Below are positions 53,537-61,448 of a DNA stretch of 64,000 bases, one piece after another. The notes below the pieces were generated by a model. The model searched no databases, had not been told where the DNA came from, and saw only the letters and a list, made by a program, of their open reading frames with translations. Both the position numbers and the translations under genes were made by a program. The DNA lies in the NCBI RefSeq assembly GCF_011090165.1, contig NZ_JAADJT010000005.1, forward strand, positions 397,784 through 461,783, given 5' to 3'. The first letter of the stretch is position 1, and every line of letters begins with the position of its first letter. The DNA is from Duganella aceris. GTDB lineage: Bacteria; Pseudomonadota; Gammaproteobacteria; Burkholderiales; Burkholderiaceae_D.

Positions 53537-54328
53537 TTACAGCTTGGGCGGCACGTTGTTCGGGCCCCACCATTTTTTGTAATTGGCCTCGTAGGCGCCG
53601 GACTTGACGTAGTCGGCGACGAAGTTGTTGATGAACTGGAGCAGCGCCGGATCGCCCTTGGCGATGGCGATGCCGATCGGCGAATTCGCATACAGTCCCG
53701 GCAGCGTCTCCAACTGCGGGTTCTTGCTGGCGAGGTAGTCGAGCAGCGACGAATCCTCGACGCCGGCGTCGGCGCGCTTTTGCTGCAACATCAGCACGCC
53801 GTCCGGCGCGAAGGTGTCGGTGTAAATGAAAATCGCCTGCGGCGCGGCTTGCCGCAGAAAGGCGTCGGCTGTCGTGCCGCGTCCGACCACGACCCGCTTG
53901 CCGTTCAAATCCTTGACCGTCTTGACGCCGGCGCTTTTCTGCACGATCACGCGCAAACCGGCCTGGTTGTACGGCGCCGAGAAGTCCACCACGCGCGAGC
54001 GCTGCGGCGTGATCGACACATTGGCCACCACCACGTCCAGCTGCCTGGACATCAGCATCGAGATGCGGGCATCGCTCGACACATCCGAGAAGCGCACCGG
54101 CACGCCCAGCTTCGCCGCCAGCTGCGTGGCGACATCGACGTCGTAGCCGACCGGCTCGTTCTTCGCGTTGCGGAAGCCGACCGGTTCGCCGCCGAGCGAA
54201 ACGCCGATGCGCACATAACCGCGGGCCTTGATTTCTTCGATGCGGCCGGCGACGGCGGAGCCCTGTGCCGCGATCACGGCGGCCAGTGCGACAGCTGCGG
54301 TGGCGGCGTAGCGTTTCAACGTATGCAT
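53537..54328 (-). CDS. Polar amino acid ABC transporter substrate-binding protein
   Basis: The 263-residue protein has a signal peptide (about 1-27, AVAG). The SBP_bac_3 landmarks are GYVRIGVSLGGEPVGFRN, GYDVDVATQLAAKLG, VVVANVSITPQRSRVVDFSAPY and VVVGRGTTADAFL. Last gene of the operon after two permeases, the ATPase and the asparaginase. Family members bind polar or charged amino acids; here a glycosylated asparagine is a reasonable guess given the neighbour. Confidence 0.92.
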   Translation of the reverse strand: MHTLKRYAATAAVALAAVIAAQGSAVAGRIEEIKARGYVRIGVSLGGEPVGFRNAKNEPVGYDVDVATQLAAKLGVPVRFSDVSSDARISMLMSRQLDVVVANVSITPQRSRVVDFSAPYNQAGLRVIVQKSAGVKTVKDLNGKRVVVGRGTTADAFLRQAAPQAIFIYTDTFAPDGVLMLQQKRADAGVEDSSLLDYLASKNPQLETLPGLYANSPIGIAIAKGDPALLQFINNFVADYVKSGAYEANYKKWWGPNNVPPKL

Positions 54329-54346
54329 GTGCTGTCCTTTGATGGT

Positions 54347-55267
54347 TTAAGCTTTGTCAGCGATGCGCAATTCCGGAGCGGCCATGCGCTCGTCCCAATA
54401 CCAGTAGCGTATCTCTTCTTCGCAGCGGAAGCTCACGACTTTGTGATTGCCCTTGGCGTCCATGGCATGGATTACCACCCCGGCCAGGAAACCGGTGGTC
54501 AATTCACCCAGCTCCTCGACCGCCAGCTTGACGGCGTCCCCCAGCGAATGACCGAGGCGCAGCGCCAGCACGATGCTGCGCGAGGTCCCGCAGCGCATCG
54601 TCATCTCGCCGGTGTGGGTGCAGGCGGCGGCGCCGTAGCGGCTGTCCGCGTAAAACCCCGCGCCGACGATGGGGGAATCGCCCAGGCGGCCCGGATACTT
54701 CCACGCCCAGCCCGACGTCGACGTGACCACGCCGATGCCGTCGCTCGCGTCGCGGCCGAGGAAGACGGTGGTGTCGCGCACCCGTTCCGGGTCGGTGATG
54801 GCGTTGCTGAGCGGCGCCAGCGCAATGTCGGGGAAGGCCGCCAACTGCTCGGGCGACATCTCTTTTTGCAGGCGCTCCCACCAAACACGCTTGCTGTCCG
54901 GGTGCAGCGTCTCGTCGATAGCGAAGCCGCGTTCGGTCGCGAAGCGGCGCGCGCCGGCGCCCGTCAGCATCACGTGCGGCAAATTGCGCATCACTTCCAG
55001 CGCCAGCGCGGAGACGGGCAGGGTGGCCGGCACCGCGCCGACCGCGCCGACGTCGCGGGTGGTGCCGTCCATCACGCCGGCGTCGAACTCCATCTCGCCC
55101 AGCATATTGGGCCAGCCGCCGTAGCCGACGCTGCGCACCTTGGCCTCGCGCTCCACCTTGGCGATGCCGGCCACCATGGCGTCCAGGCCGGCGCCGCCGT
55201 CCTTCAATTGCGCCACGGTGGTATCGAAACCGGGCCAGGCCTCGGCGTTTGCAAGCAGCATTTTCAT
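54347..55267 (-). CDS. Glycosylasparaginase/isoaspartyl-peptidase family Ntn hydrolase
   Basis: The 306-residue protein belongs to the N-terminal-nucleophile asparaginase 2 family. VGYGGWPNMLGEMEFDAGVMDG and the post-cleavage segment TSTSGWAWKYPGRLGDSPIVGAGFYAD (described by positions 182-208) match bacterial N4-(beta-N-acetylglucosaminyl)-L-asparaginases. Autocleavage should occur between Asp165 and Thr166 (RDTTV), freeing Thr166. No signal peptide, so it acts in the cytoplasm after import. Reaction: GlcNAc-Asn to aspartate and glucosaminylamine. It overlaps the ATPase gene by 4 bp, inside the transporter operon. Confidence 0.87.
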   Translation of the reverse strand: MKMLLANAEAWPGFDTTVAQLKDGGAGLDAMVAGIAKVEREAKVRSVGYGGWPNMLGEMEFDAGVMDGTTRDVGAVGAVPATLPVSALALEVMRNLPHVMLTGAGARRFATERGFAIDETLHPDSKRVWWERLQKEMSPEQLAAFPDIALAPLSNAITDPERVRDTTVFLGRDASDGIGVVTSTSGWAWKYPGRLGDSPIVGAGFYADSRYGAAACTHTGEMTMRCGTSRSIVLALRLGHSLGDAVKLAVEELGELTTGFLAGVVIHAMDAKGNHKVVSFRCEEEIRYWYWDERMAAPELRIADKA

Positions 55268-55998
55268 GATTTACTCATACGGGTAAGGAATTGGGTGATG
55301 CGCGGATGCGCCAGGCCGCCGTCGGCGGCGAAGAACTTCGCGGTCGGCAGGTCGGCCAGCAGACGGCCCTGGTCGAGGAATACGACGCGGTTCGAGATGG
55401 TGCGCGCGAATTCGATTTCGTGGGTCACGAACAGCATTGTCGTGCCGCCGGCCGCCAGCTTGGCCAGGATATCGAGCACCTCGCCGGTCATTTCGGGATC
55501 GAGCGCGCTGGTGACTTCGTCCAACAGCAGATAGCGCGGCTTCATCGCCAGCGCGCGGCAGATGCCGACCCGCTGCCGCTGGCCGCCGGACAGCTGGGCC
55601 GGGAAAGCGTCGGCGCGGTCGGCCAGGCCGACGGAGGCCAGCAGCGCGCGTGCCTGCTCCTCGGCTTCGCGGCGCGGCACTTTCAGCATCTCGACCGGCG
55701 CCAGCGCAATGTTTTGCAGCGCCGTCATGTGCGGGTACAGGTTAAACAGCTGGAACACAGTGCCCGAGCAGCGGCGCGCCTGCTGCAACTGCTTTGGATC
55801 GGCGACATCGAAGCCGTCGACGCTGATCGTGCCGCGATCCAGTTTTTCAAGGCCGTTGATGCAGCGGATCAGCGTCGACTTGCCCGAGCCGCTGGCGCCG
55901 AGGATGGAGACCACTTCGCCCGGCGCGATGCGCAGGTTGATCCCGTCGAGCACCGTGGTGGCGCCGAAGCTTTTGCCGACGCCTTCGATGTGAATCAT
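55264..55998 (-). CDS. Amino acid ABC transporter ATP-binding protein
   Basis: The 244-residue protein has Walker A GASGSGKST (about 34-42), signature LSGGQ, Walker B LLLDEVTSALDPE and the H-loop FVTHE, all intact. GlnQ-like by length and sequence. It sits between the permease and the asparaginase genes. Confidence 0.95.
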   Translation of the reverse strand: MIHIEGVGKSFGATTVLDGINLRIAPGEVVSILGASGSGKSTLIRCINGLEKLDRGTISVDGFDVADPKQLQQARRCSGTVFQLFNLYPHMTALQNIALAPVEMLKVPRREAEEQARALLASVGLADRADAFPAQLSGGQRQRVGICRALAMKPRYLLLDEVTSALDPEMTGEVLDILAKLAAGGTTMLFVTHEIEFARTISNRVVFLDQGRLLADLPTAKFFAADGGLAHPRITQFLTRMSKS

Positions 55999-55999
55999 G

Positions 56000-56671
56000 C
56001 TACAAGCCTTTCCAAGCGGTGTGGGCGCGCAAGCGCGTTTCGAGACGGGCGCAGGTCTTGGCGATCAGTTTCGCCATCAGGTAGTACAGCAGGCCGACCA
56101 CGGTCCAGACGATGAATGGCTTGAGCGTGCGCAGGTTCAGGATCGCGCCCATGCGTGTAAGATCGAGCACGCCGACCACCGAGATCAGCGACGTCACCTG
56201 TAGCTGGTTGACCAGCAGCCCGGTCAAGGGGCCGAGGCCGAAGGCCGCAGCCTGCGGCGCCACCACGCGGCGCAACGTCTGCCAGCGGCTCAAGCCGAAC
56301 ACGCGCGCCGTCTCCAGCTGCTCCCGGCCCACCGATTCAATGGCGGAGACGGCGATGATGTAGATGAACGCGGCGGTGTTGCCGGACAGTGTGATGACAG
56401 CCGCCTGCACCGGCGTGATGTCTGTCTCCAGCAGCACCGGCAGACCGAAAAAGACCAGGAACAGCTGTACCAGCACCGGCGAGTTTTTCAACAGCTCGGC
56501 CACGGCGGCGAACAAGGGCGCCAGCAGCGGCACGCGGTAGTAGCGCAGCGTCGCCCATGTCAGTCCGATCGCGAGGCCGATCAGCGTCGTGGCGGCGAAC
56601 AGCGCGGCCGAGACGCCCAGGCCCTGCAACAGCAGCAGGACATCGTTGGGGGTGAAGTCGGTGAAGCGCAT
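56000..56671 (-). CDS. Amino acid ABC transporter permease (second)
   Basis: The 223-residue protein has the HisMQ-type fold with five helices and the EAA loop ETARVFGLSRWQTLRRVVAP. ATG 56671 overlaps the previous permease's stop. The frame opens far upstream but this start gives the canonical N-terminus. Pairs with the neighbouring permease to form the channel. Confidence 0.93.
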   Translation of the reverse strand: MRFTDFTPNDVLLLLQGLGVSAALFAATTLIGLAIGLTWATLRYYRVPLLAPLFAAVAELLKNSPVLVQLFLVFFGLPVLLETDITPVQAAVITLSGNTAAFIYIIAVSAIESVGREQLETARVFGLSRWQTLRRVVAPQAAAFGLGPLTGLLVNQLQVTSLISVVGVLDLTRMGAILNLRTLKPFIVWTVVGLLYYLMAKLIAKTCARLETRLRAHTAWKGL

Positions 56672-57342
56672 CAGCCGTTGCCCATCGCACGGTCGCGGTT
56701 CAGGCGGCGGTGCAGGGCGCCGGCCGACAGCGACACCGCATAAGTCAGCGTCACGTAGGCCAGCAGCAGTACCGCGTACACTTCGAACGGCTGGAAGGTG
56801 TCGGCGGCGACGATCTTGGCGGCGCCGGTCAGTTCGTTGAGCGTGATGGCCGACAGGATGGACGAGGTCAGGATCAGGTTGACGAACACCGCGCCCAGCG
56901 GACGCACCGAGGTGCGCAATGCGATCGGCAGCACGATGCGGCGGTAGATCACAAGGCGCGACAGGCCGCTGACCTGGGCCGCTTCCAGCACGCCCGGCTC
57001 GATGGCCAGGATGCCGGCGCGGATCGCGTCGGAGGTGTATGCGCCGCCGGCCAGCGACAGCGCCAGCACGCCGGTGCTGAAGGCGTCGAGCTCCATGCCG
57101 ATCTCGGGCAGGCCGTAGAACAGGAAGAACAGCTGGACGATGAAGGGGACGTTGCGGAACACGTCGACGTAGATCTCGGCAGCTCGGCGGGCCGGCGCCG
57201 ACGCGGCGGTCCGCATCAAGGCGACGCATATGCCAAGCGCCAGTGCGCCGCTCAGGGCCAGCGCGCAAGCCAGCGCGGTCAGGCGCGCGCCGGCCGCGAG
57301 GTCGCCGAGATAGGGAGTGAGGATGGTCGGATCGAACGTCAA
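56671..57342 (-). CDS. Amino acid ABC transporter permease (first)
   Basis: The 223-residue protein starts at TTG 57342 with GGAG eight bases upstream; no ATG fits. The EAA loop EAAQVSGLSRLVIYRRIVLP is intact. It is the promoter-proximal gene of the operon; the 20-bp LacI-type palindrome ends 22 bp upstream of the TTG. Confidence 0.92.
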   Translation of the reverse strand: MTFDPTILTPYLGDLAAGARLTALACALALSGALALGICVALMRTAASAPARRAAEIYVDVFRNVPFIVQLFFLFYGLPEIGMELDAFSTGVLALSLAGGAYTSDAIRAGILAIEPGVLEAAQVSGLSRLVIYRRIVLPIALRTSVRPLGAVFVNLILTSSILSAITLNELTGAAKIVAADTFQPFEVYAVLLLAYVTLTYAVSLSAGALHRRLNRDRAMGNG

Positions 57343-57363
57343 ACGTACAGCTCCAGCTTAGCC

Positions 57364-57383
57364 GAGTGAAACCGGTTTCACTC
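57364..57383. promoter_or_regulatory. LacI-type operator, perfect 20-bp palindrome
   Basis: GAGTGAAACCGGTTTCACTC is a perfect palindrome with the central CG typical of LacI/GalR operators. It overlaps the predicted start region of the ABC/asparaginase operon. Confidence 0.85.
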
Positions 57384-57394
57384 CAATGCGGACG

Positions 57395-57423
57395 AGTGTC
57401 ACACAAACCGGCGCGACTTTCAA
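57395..57423 (-). promoter_or_regulatory. Candidate promoter of the ABC/asparaginase operon
   Basis: On the reverse strand TTGAAA (57423-57418) and GACACT (57400-57395) are separated by 17 bp. Transcription would begin near 57388, just before the operator, an arrangement suited to repression by blocking initiation. The -10 is weak. Confidence 0.4.
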
Positions 57424-57437
57424 GAGGGAGGGCGCAA

Positions 57438-58187
57438 TCAGCTGCCGCCAGACGCCCGTGCCAATGCCGCTTTCAACGCCGCGACGCGCGCGCCGCTGGT
57501 CTGCCGACGCCCTGCGGTGTCGAAGCCGAAGGCCAGTTCTTGCGGCGATCCGGGCGGCGCCGCCACCGAGCAGGAGGCGTGGACCTCGCGCAACGGGAAG
57601 CGCTCCATCAACTGCCCGACGTTATCCGGCCCGATACCCGCGCCGGGCATGATGGTGATGCGGCCGGCGGCGGCGTCGAAACAGCGCTGCAAGCCGTCCA
57701 TGCCCTGCGTCGCGGCCAATGCGCCGCCCGAGGTCAGGATGCGCTCGAATCCGAGATCGACGGCGTGGCGGGTGGCCAGCGCGATGTCCGGGCATAGATC
57801 GATGGCGCGATGTAGCGTGGCGGGCAAGCCTTGATCCCGCGCGTGGCGCAGCAGCCGCTCCAGCGTCTGCAGATCGAGATCGCCGCTGGCCAGCGAAGCG
57901 CCAAGCACTACTCCCTGCAAGCCCACGGCGGCCACGGCATCGATCTCGCCCAGCATCTGGTCGATCTCGATGCCGTCGTAGCAGAACGCGCCGCCGCGCG
58001 GACGGATCATCGCCACCACCGGAATGGGCGATGCCGATGCCAGCCGCAGCAGGCCCGCGCTCGGCGTCAGACCACCGGTCTCCAGCGCCGCGCATAGCTC
58101 GATGCGGTCGGCGCCGCCGGCGATCGCTGCGGCCAGCCCGTGCGTGTTGTCGACGCAGACTTCCAGCTTGATCGGGTGCCCAGTCAT
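57438..58187 (-). CDS. cutC: CutC family protein
   Basis: The 249-residue protein starts at ATG 58187 overlapping the ROK stop (ATGA). A TIM barrel with the CutC signatures KLEVCVDNTHGLAAAIAGGADRIELC, RPRGGAFCY, GVVLGASLASGDLD and RILTSGGALAATQG. CutC was named for copper homeostasis, but no copper gene is near and it is coupled to a sugar kinase and a glycosylasparaginase operon, which favours a role in amino sugar metabolism (inference). Confidence 0.9.
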   Translation of the reverse strand: MTGHPIKLEVCVDNTHGLAAAIAGGADRIELCAALETGGLTPSAGLLRLASASPIPVVAMIRPRGGAFCYDGIEIDQMLGEIDAVAAVGLQGVVLGASLASGDLDLQTLERLLRHARDQGLPATLHRAIDLCPDIALATRHAVDLGFERILTSGGALAATQGMDGLQRCFDAAAGRITIMPGAGIGPDNVGQLMERFPLREVHASCSVAAPPGSPQELAFGFDTAGRRQTSGARVAALKAALARASGGS

Positions 58188-59134
58188 GGCGCGGCCTTTG
58201 CCGGGGCCGCAGCTTTGGCGAGGCCGAGCCAGGCAGCGCCGATCAGCCCCGGCTCCGCACCAGACTGGCCGGACACGATAATGGGCTGTGTAGTCTTGCG
58301 CAGGATCGCCCCGCGCACAGCGAGGTCCAAGCGGGCGATCAATGCTGCGCTGTTGGCTAGCCCTCCGCCGACCGGCAGCACCGAAGCGCCGATGGTATTG
58401 ACCAGCATCGCCAGCGGACCGGCCAGCAGATCGATGAAGCAATCGATGGTGCGGGCCGCGTCGGCATCGCCGGCCTGCCATGCATCGACGATCTGCCGGC
58501 TGTCGAGCGCGATGGTCGCCGCGCCATGCAGCGCCATGTGCAGGCGCTCCAGCCCGCGCGCGCCGCCGACGGTATCCAGGCAGCCGATCTGGCCGCAGCC
58601 GCAAGCGAATCGCGGAATCGCCTGCGGCGGCGTGCCCGCAAAGTGCGCCGCCACCGGCCCATGTCCCCATTCCCCCGCGAAGCCGCCCGGGCCGCCGATC
58701 AAGCGACCGTCGATCACCAGGCCGCCGCCAACGCCGGTGCCCAATATCAGCCCGAAGACGTTGGCATGGCCGCGTCCCGCGCCGGCCTGCGTCTCGGCCA
58801 GCGCAAAGCAATCCGCGTCGTTGGCGATCCAGACCGGGAGATTGAATGCATCCTCAAGATCGGAGGCTAGCGTTCGGCCATCGATGCAAGGTATATTGGC
58901 GCACTTGATGCGGCCATCGGCGGGATCGATGACCCCGGCGATGGAGATGGCCACACCGCGCGGCACGGCGCCGGCGGAATCGATCAACGCGCGCATGGCG
59001 GCGACGAAGGCGTCGAAGTCGTTGGTGGGCGTCGGGACGCGGCGTAAAGGGCCGACCTGGCCGTCGTCGGCCGCGCCGGCGCACTTGATCGCGCTTCCGC
59101 CGATATCGAAACAAATAATCGTATGACTTTTCAT
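58184..59134 (-). CDS. ROK-family sugar kinase
   Basis: The 316-residue protein starts at ATG 59134; the motif CFDIGGSAIKC (about 8-18) is the ATP-binding signature, so the start cannot be much later. The zinc-binding ROK signature CGCGQIGCLD is present, as is EWGHGPVA. Kinases of this family phosphorylate glucose, mannose or N-acetylglucosamine. Beside a glycosylasparaginase and transporter, N-acetylglucosamine is the natural candidate. It lies only 14 bp from the divergent SnoaL-like gene. Confidence 0.9.
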   Translation of the reverse strand: MKSHTIICFDIGGSAIKCAGAADDGQVGPLRRVPTPTNDFDAFVAAMRALIDSAGAVPRGVAISIAGVIDPADGRIKCANIPCIDGRTLASDLEDAFNLPVWIANDADCFALAETQAGAGRGHANVFGLILGTGVGGGLVIDGRLIGGPGGFAGEWGHGPVAAHFAGTPPQAIPRFACGCGQIGCLDTVGGARGLERLHMALHGAATIALDSRQIVDAWQAGDADAARTIDCFIDLLAGPLAMLVNTIGASVLPVGGGLANSAALIARLDLAVRGAILRKTTQPIIVSGQSGAEPGLIGAAWLGLAKAAAPAKAAP

Positions 59135-59148
59135 GACGGGAATGATAG

Positions 59149-59601
59149 ATGAAAAAGCTGATGTTGTATGCCTTGAGCGTACTTCCACTATCCGCACTGG
59201 CGGCGCCATGCCTGCCCACCGACGCGCTGATCGCCCGCGATTCGCAGTATGAGGAAGCGCTGCGCGTCGGCGACGTGCCGTTCCTGCGCGACCTGCTGGC
59301 CGACGAATACGTCTGGGTGCACACGCTGGGATCGCAGATCGAAACCAAGGCCGCGATCCTGGCCCGTTCCGAAAAGCCAGCCACCATCTACAAGGCCCGC
59401 ACCACCAGCGAGGTCCACGCCCATGTGCAGGGCGACACCGTCGTGCTGCGCGGCCTGAGCACCGTCGATCAATGGAATAAGGACGGCAAGACCTTCCGCA
59501 GCAACCGCTATCAGTTCCTGCGCACCTATGTGAACGTCGGCGGCGCCTGCAAGCTGCTGGCGGTGCAGACGATGAAGGTCTGGTCCAGCGAGGCCAAGTA
59601 A
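59149..59601 (+). CDS. Exported SnoaL/DUF4440-like protein
   Basis: The 150-residue protein has a signal peptide (about 1-20, LAA-PC). The cone-shaped NTF2-like fold is suggested by EEALRVGDVPFLRDLLADEYVWVHTLG and the later DQWNKDGKTFRSNRYQFLRTYV. Family members may be enzymes or binding proteins; there are no definable catalytic residues. Cotranscription with the pentapeptide gene (4 bp apart) is likely. Confidence 0.85.
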   Translation: MKKLMLYALSVLPLSALAAPCLPTDALIARDSQYEEALRVGDVPFLRDLLADEYVWVHTLGSQIETKAAILARSEKPATIYKARTTSEVHAHVQGDTVVLRGLSTVDQWNKDGKTFRSNRYQFLRTYVNVGGACKLLAVQTMKVWSSEAK

Positions 59602-59605
59602 ATCA

Positions 59606-60289
59606 ATGGAATCGAAGAACACCACCATCACCGGCGTCGCCCTGACGCGCGCCGAGCTTGAAGAGCATCTGTCGCAATCGGTACGCAACTTCGAATCGTG
59701 CAGCTTCGACGACGAAGACTTGTCGCGCCTGGACCTGCAAGGCTGCAGCTTCGAACGCTGCACCTTTCTCGGCACCACGCTGTTCGCCTGCAAAATGGCC
59801 GGCGTCAGCTTGCTGCGCTGCCGCGCCGGTGGCGCAGACCTTGAATCGGTCGACGCGGTCGACGCACGCTTCGAAGGCTGCGACCTGAATAACACCAAAT
59901 GGCGACGGGGCAAACTGGCCGCCGCCACGTTCCGGGGCTGCAAGCTGACCGGCGCCTCGTTCGAAGAAGTGTCGCACCTGGCGGTCAGCTTCGAAGAATG
60001 CCTGCTGGTCGGCGCCGACCTGCGCGGCTTCTCGTTCAAGAAAACCACGCTGAAGGAGCTGGACTTCTCGGATGCCTACCTGGCCGGCTGCGACTTCCGC
60101 GACGCCGTGTTCGAAGGCGGCAGCCTGCGCAACGCCACGCTGAAGCTGGCCAAATTCCAGGGCGCCGATTTGCGCGGCACCGATATCGAAGGCGTCAAGC
60201 TGAACGAGGCCGGCTTGTTTAAAGGCGCGGTGATCTCCCACGCCCAAGCCGCAAGCTTCATGCGCGAGCTGGATCTGATCGTTATTTAG
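59606..60289 (+). CDS. Pentapeptide-repeat protein, Qnr-like architecture
   Basis: The 227-residue protein has tandem pentapeptides over about 30-200 (CSFERCTF, GADLESVD, AATFRGCKL, GADLRGFSF, AKFQGADLRGTD), predicted to form a right-handed quadrilateral beta-helix. Length and a break near the first third resemble Qnr gyrase-protecting proteins, whose DNA-mimic surface confers quinolone protection. Resistance function is unproven. Its stop overlaps the convergent cupin gene by 8 bp. Confidence 0.85.
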   Translation: MESKNTTITGVALTRAELEEHLSQSVRNFESCSFDDEDLSRLDLQGCSFERCTFLGTTLFACKMAGVSLLRCRAGGADLESVDAVDARFEGCDLNNTKWRRGKLAAATFRGCKLTGASFEEVSHLAVSFEECLLVGADLRGFSFKKTTLKELDFSDAYLAGCDFRDAVFEGGSLRNATLKLAKFQGADLRGTDIEGVKLNEAGLFKGAVISHAQAASFMRELDLIVI

Positions 60290-60698
60290 CGACCGGTATC
60301 ACGGGTGGCTTGTTCTGATCCTTGAGCAGGAAGACGACGAATTTCGCCGGCTTGGTCTTGCTGGCGTTGCGTCCCACCGTGTGGATGTCGGTCGGGCCTT
60401 CATAGAAAATCTGGCCTGGGCCCAGCGTCTGCTCTTTGCCGCCTTTGACGCCCATGACGATCTCGCCTTCGAGGACATAAACGAAGCCGTGCGCATCGTG
60501 GCGGTGGATTTCGTCGTCGCCGGCCGGCGGATAGACGACCGTCAGCATGAGCACTTCCTTGCCTGGCATATCAGGCAAGGCCTTGGTCATCAGTTCCGTG
60601 ACGATTTTCTTGGACGGGACTTCATGGGCATGGTTCTGGGCTTGTGCGCCGCCGGCGGCAAGCAAGAGAACGCAGAGGAGGCGGGAGAGGCGGAACAT
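60282..60698 (-). CDS. Exported cupin-domain protein
   Basis: The protein has 138 residues; ATG 60698 has AAGGA seven bases upstream, so the longer frame to 60713 is unlikely. A signal peptide (about 1-20, AQA) precedes a single cupin: GDDEIHRHDAHGFVYVLEGE contains the metal-binding HxH...E pattern and GPTDIHTVGRNASKTKP the second motif. Probably a small periplasmic metal- or sugar-binding protein. Substrate unknown. Confidence 0.85.
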   Translation of the reverse strand: MFRLSRLLCVLLLAAGGAQAQNHAHEVPSKKIVTELMTKALPDMPGKEVLMLTVVYPPAGDDEIHRHDAHGFVYVLEGEIVMGVKGGKEQTLGPGQIFYEGPTDIHTVGRNASKTKPAKFVVFLLKDQNKPPVIPVAK

Positions 60699-60834
60699 TG
60701 GCGGGTCCTTCATAGAAATCTCAGTGCGGCTGAGTACCGGTAGCGATTATCGCGCGCCGGATTGTAGGTAACAGCCGGGCCTCGCGGTAGACACGCATCG
60801 GTAAGCACTCTGGTGCCGCCTAAGCACCAATCGA

Positions 60835-61353
60835 TCAATGTTCGCGCTTATCCTCCAGGAAGTGGCAGTGCATTTCCGCCGTCAGCTTCTCGATGCGTTG
60901 CGCCATGGCTTTCGTGATCTCCGTGAGTTCGGTGTTCTGACGGAGTAGTTCCAGCATCTGTTTGGATTGTTGGGCGGAAGCCAGGGAGATCGCCTCGCGG
61001 TGCTTGGCGTCGGCGTCCGAAAGCGCCTTGTCGCGCGACGCCTGGCGTGTTTGCGCGAGCAGGATCAGCGGCGCAGCGTAAGCCGCCTGCAGGCTGAATG
61101 CCAGGTTCAGAAGGATGAACGGGTAGACGTCAAACTTCACCAGTCCCGTCACATTGGCCGCGATCCAGCCGGCCACGAGGACGGTCTGCACGCCGAGAAA
61201 ACCGGGTGTGCCGAATAGCCTGGCGAAGGCTTCCGCCTTGAGTCCGAACATATCGCCGCCGAAAGGCTTGGCCAGGTGTTCGTGCTCGCGATGAAAGCGT
61301 AGGTGGTCGACGTGAGCGTCGCCTGCGGGAGGTGGGATTTCAGAGGATTTCAT
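60835..61353 (-). CDS. DUF1003-family membrane protein
   Basis: The 172-residue protein has two membrane helices (about 54-75 and 80-103), with GFLGVQTVLVAGWIAAN and FDVYPFILLNLAFSLQAAYAAPLILLAQTRQ typical of DUF1003. A C-terminal coiled coil (about 110-170) is rich in Gln and Glu. Function unknown for the family. It is divergent from the APC permease. Confidence 0.9.
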   Translation of the reverse strand: MKSSEIPPPAGDAHVDHLRFHREHEHLAKPFGGDMFGLKAEAFARLFGTPGFLGVQTVLVAGWIAANVTGLVKFDVYPFILLNLAFSLQAAYAAPLILLAQTRQASRDKALSDADAKHREAISLASAQQSKQMLELLRQNTELTEITKAMAQRIEKLTAEMHCHFLEDKREH

Positions 61354-61448
61354 GACGCCTTAGGAAGTGGCCTTGGTAAGCTTTGCGCAGATGGTACACT
61401 CGTTCAACGAAGCGCGACAGATAAACAACCACGTCCCGAGAGGCGCCG

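Noticed and set aside
54347..55267. Apparent loss of the catalytic Thr in the asparaginase (SDGIGVV in place of a DT-I-G motif)
   Set aside because: Alignment to the conserved TSTSGWAWKYPGR segment places the nucleophile earlier, at RDTTV (Asp165-Thr166), so the active site is intact.
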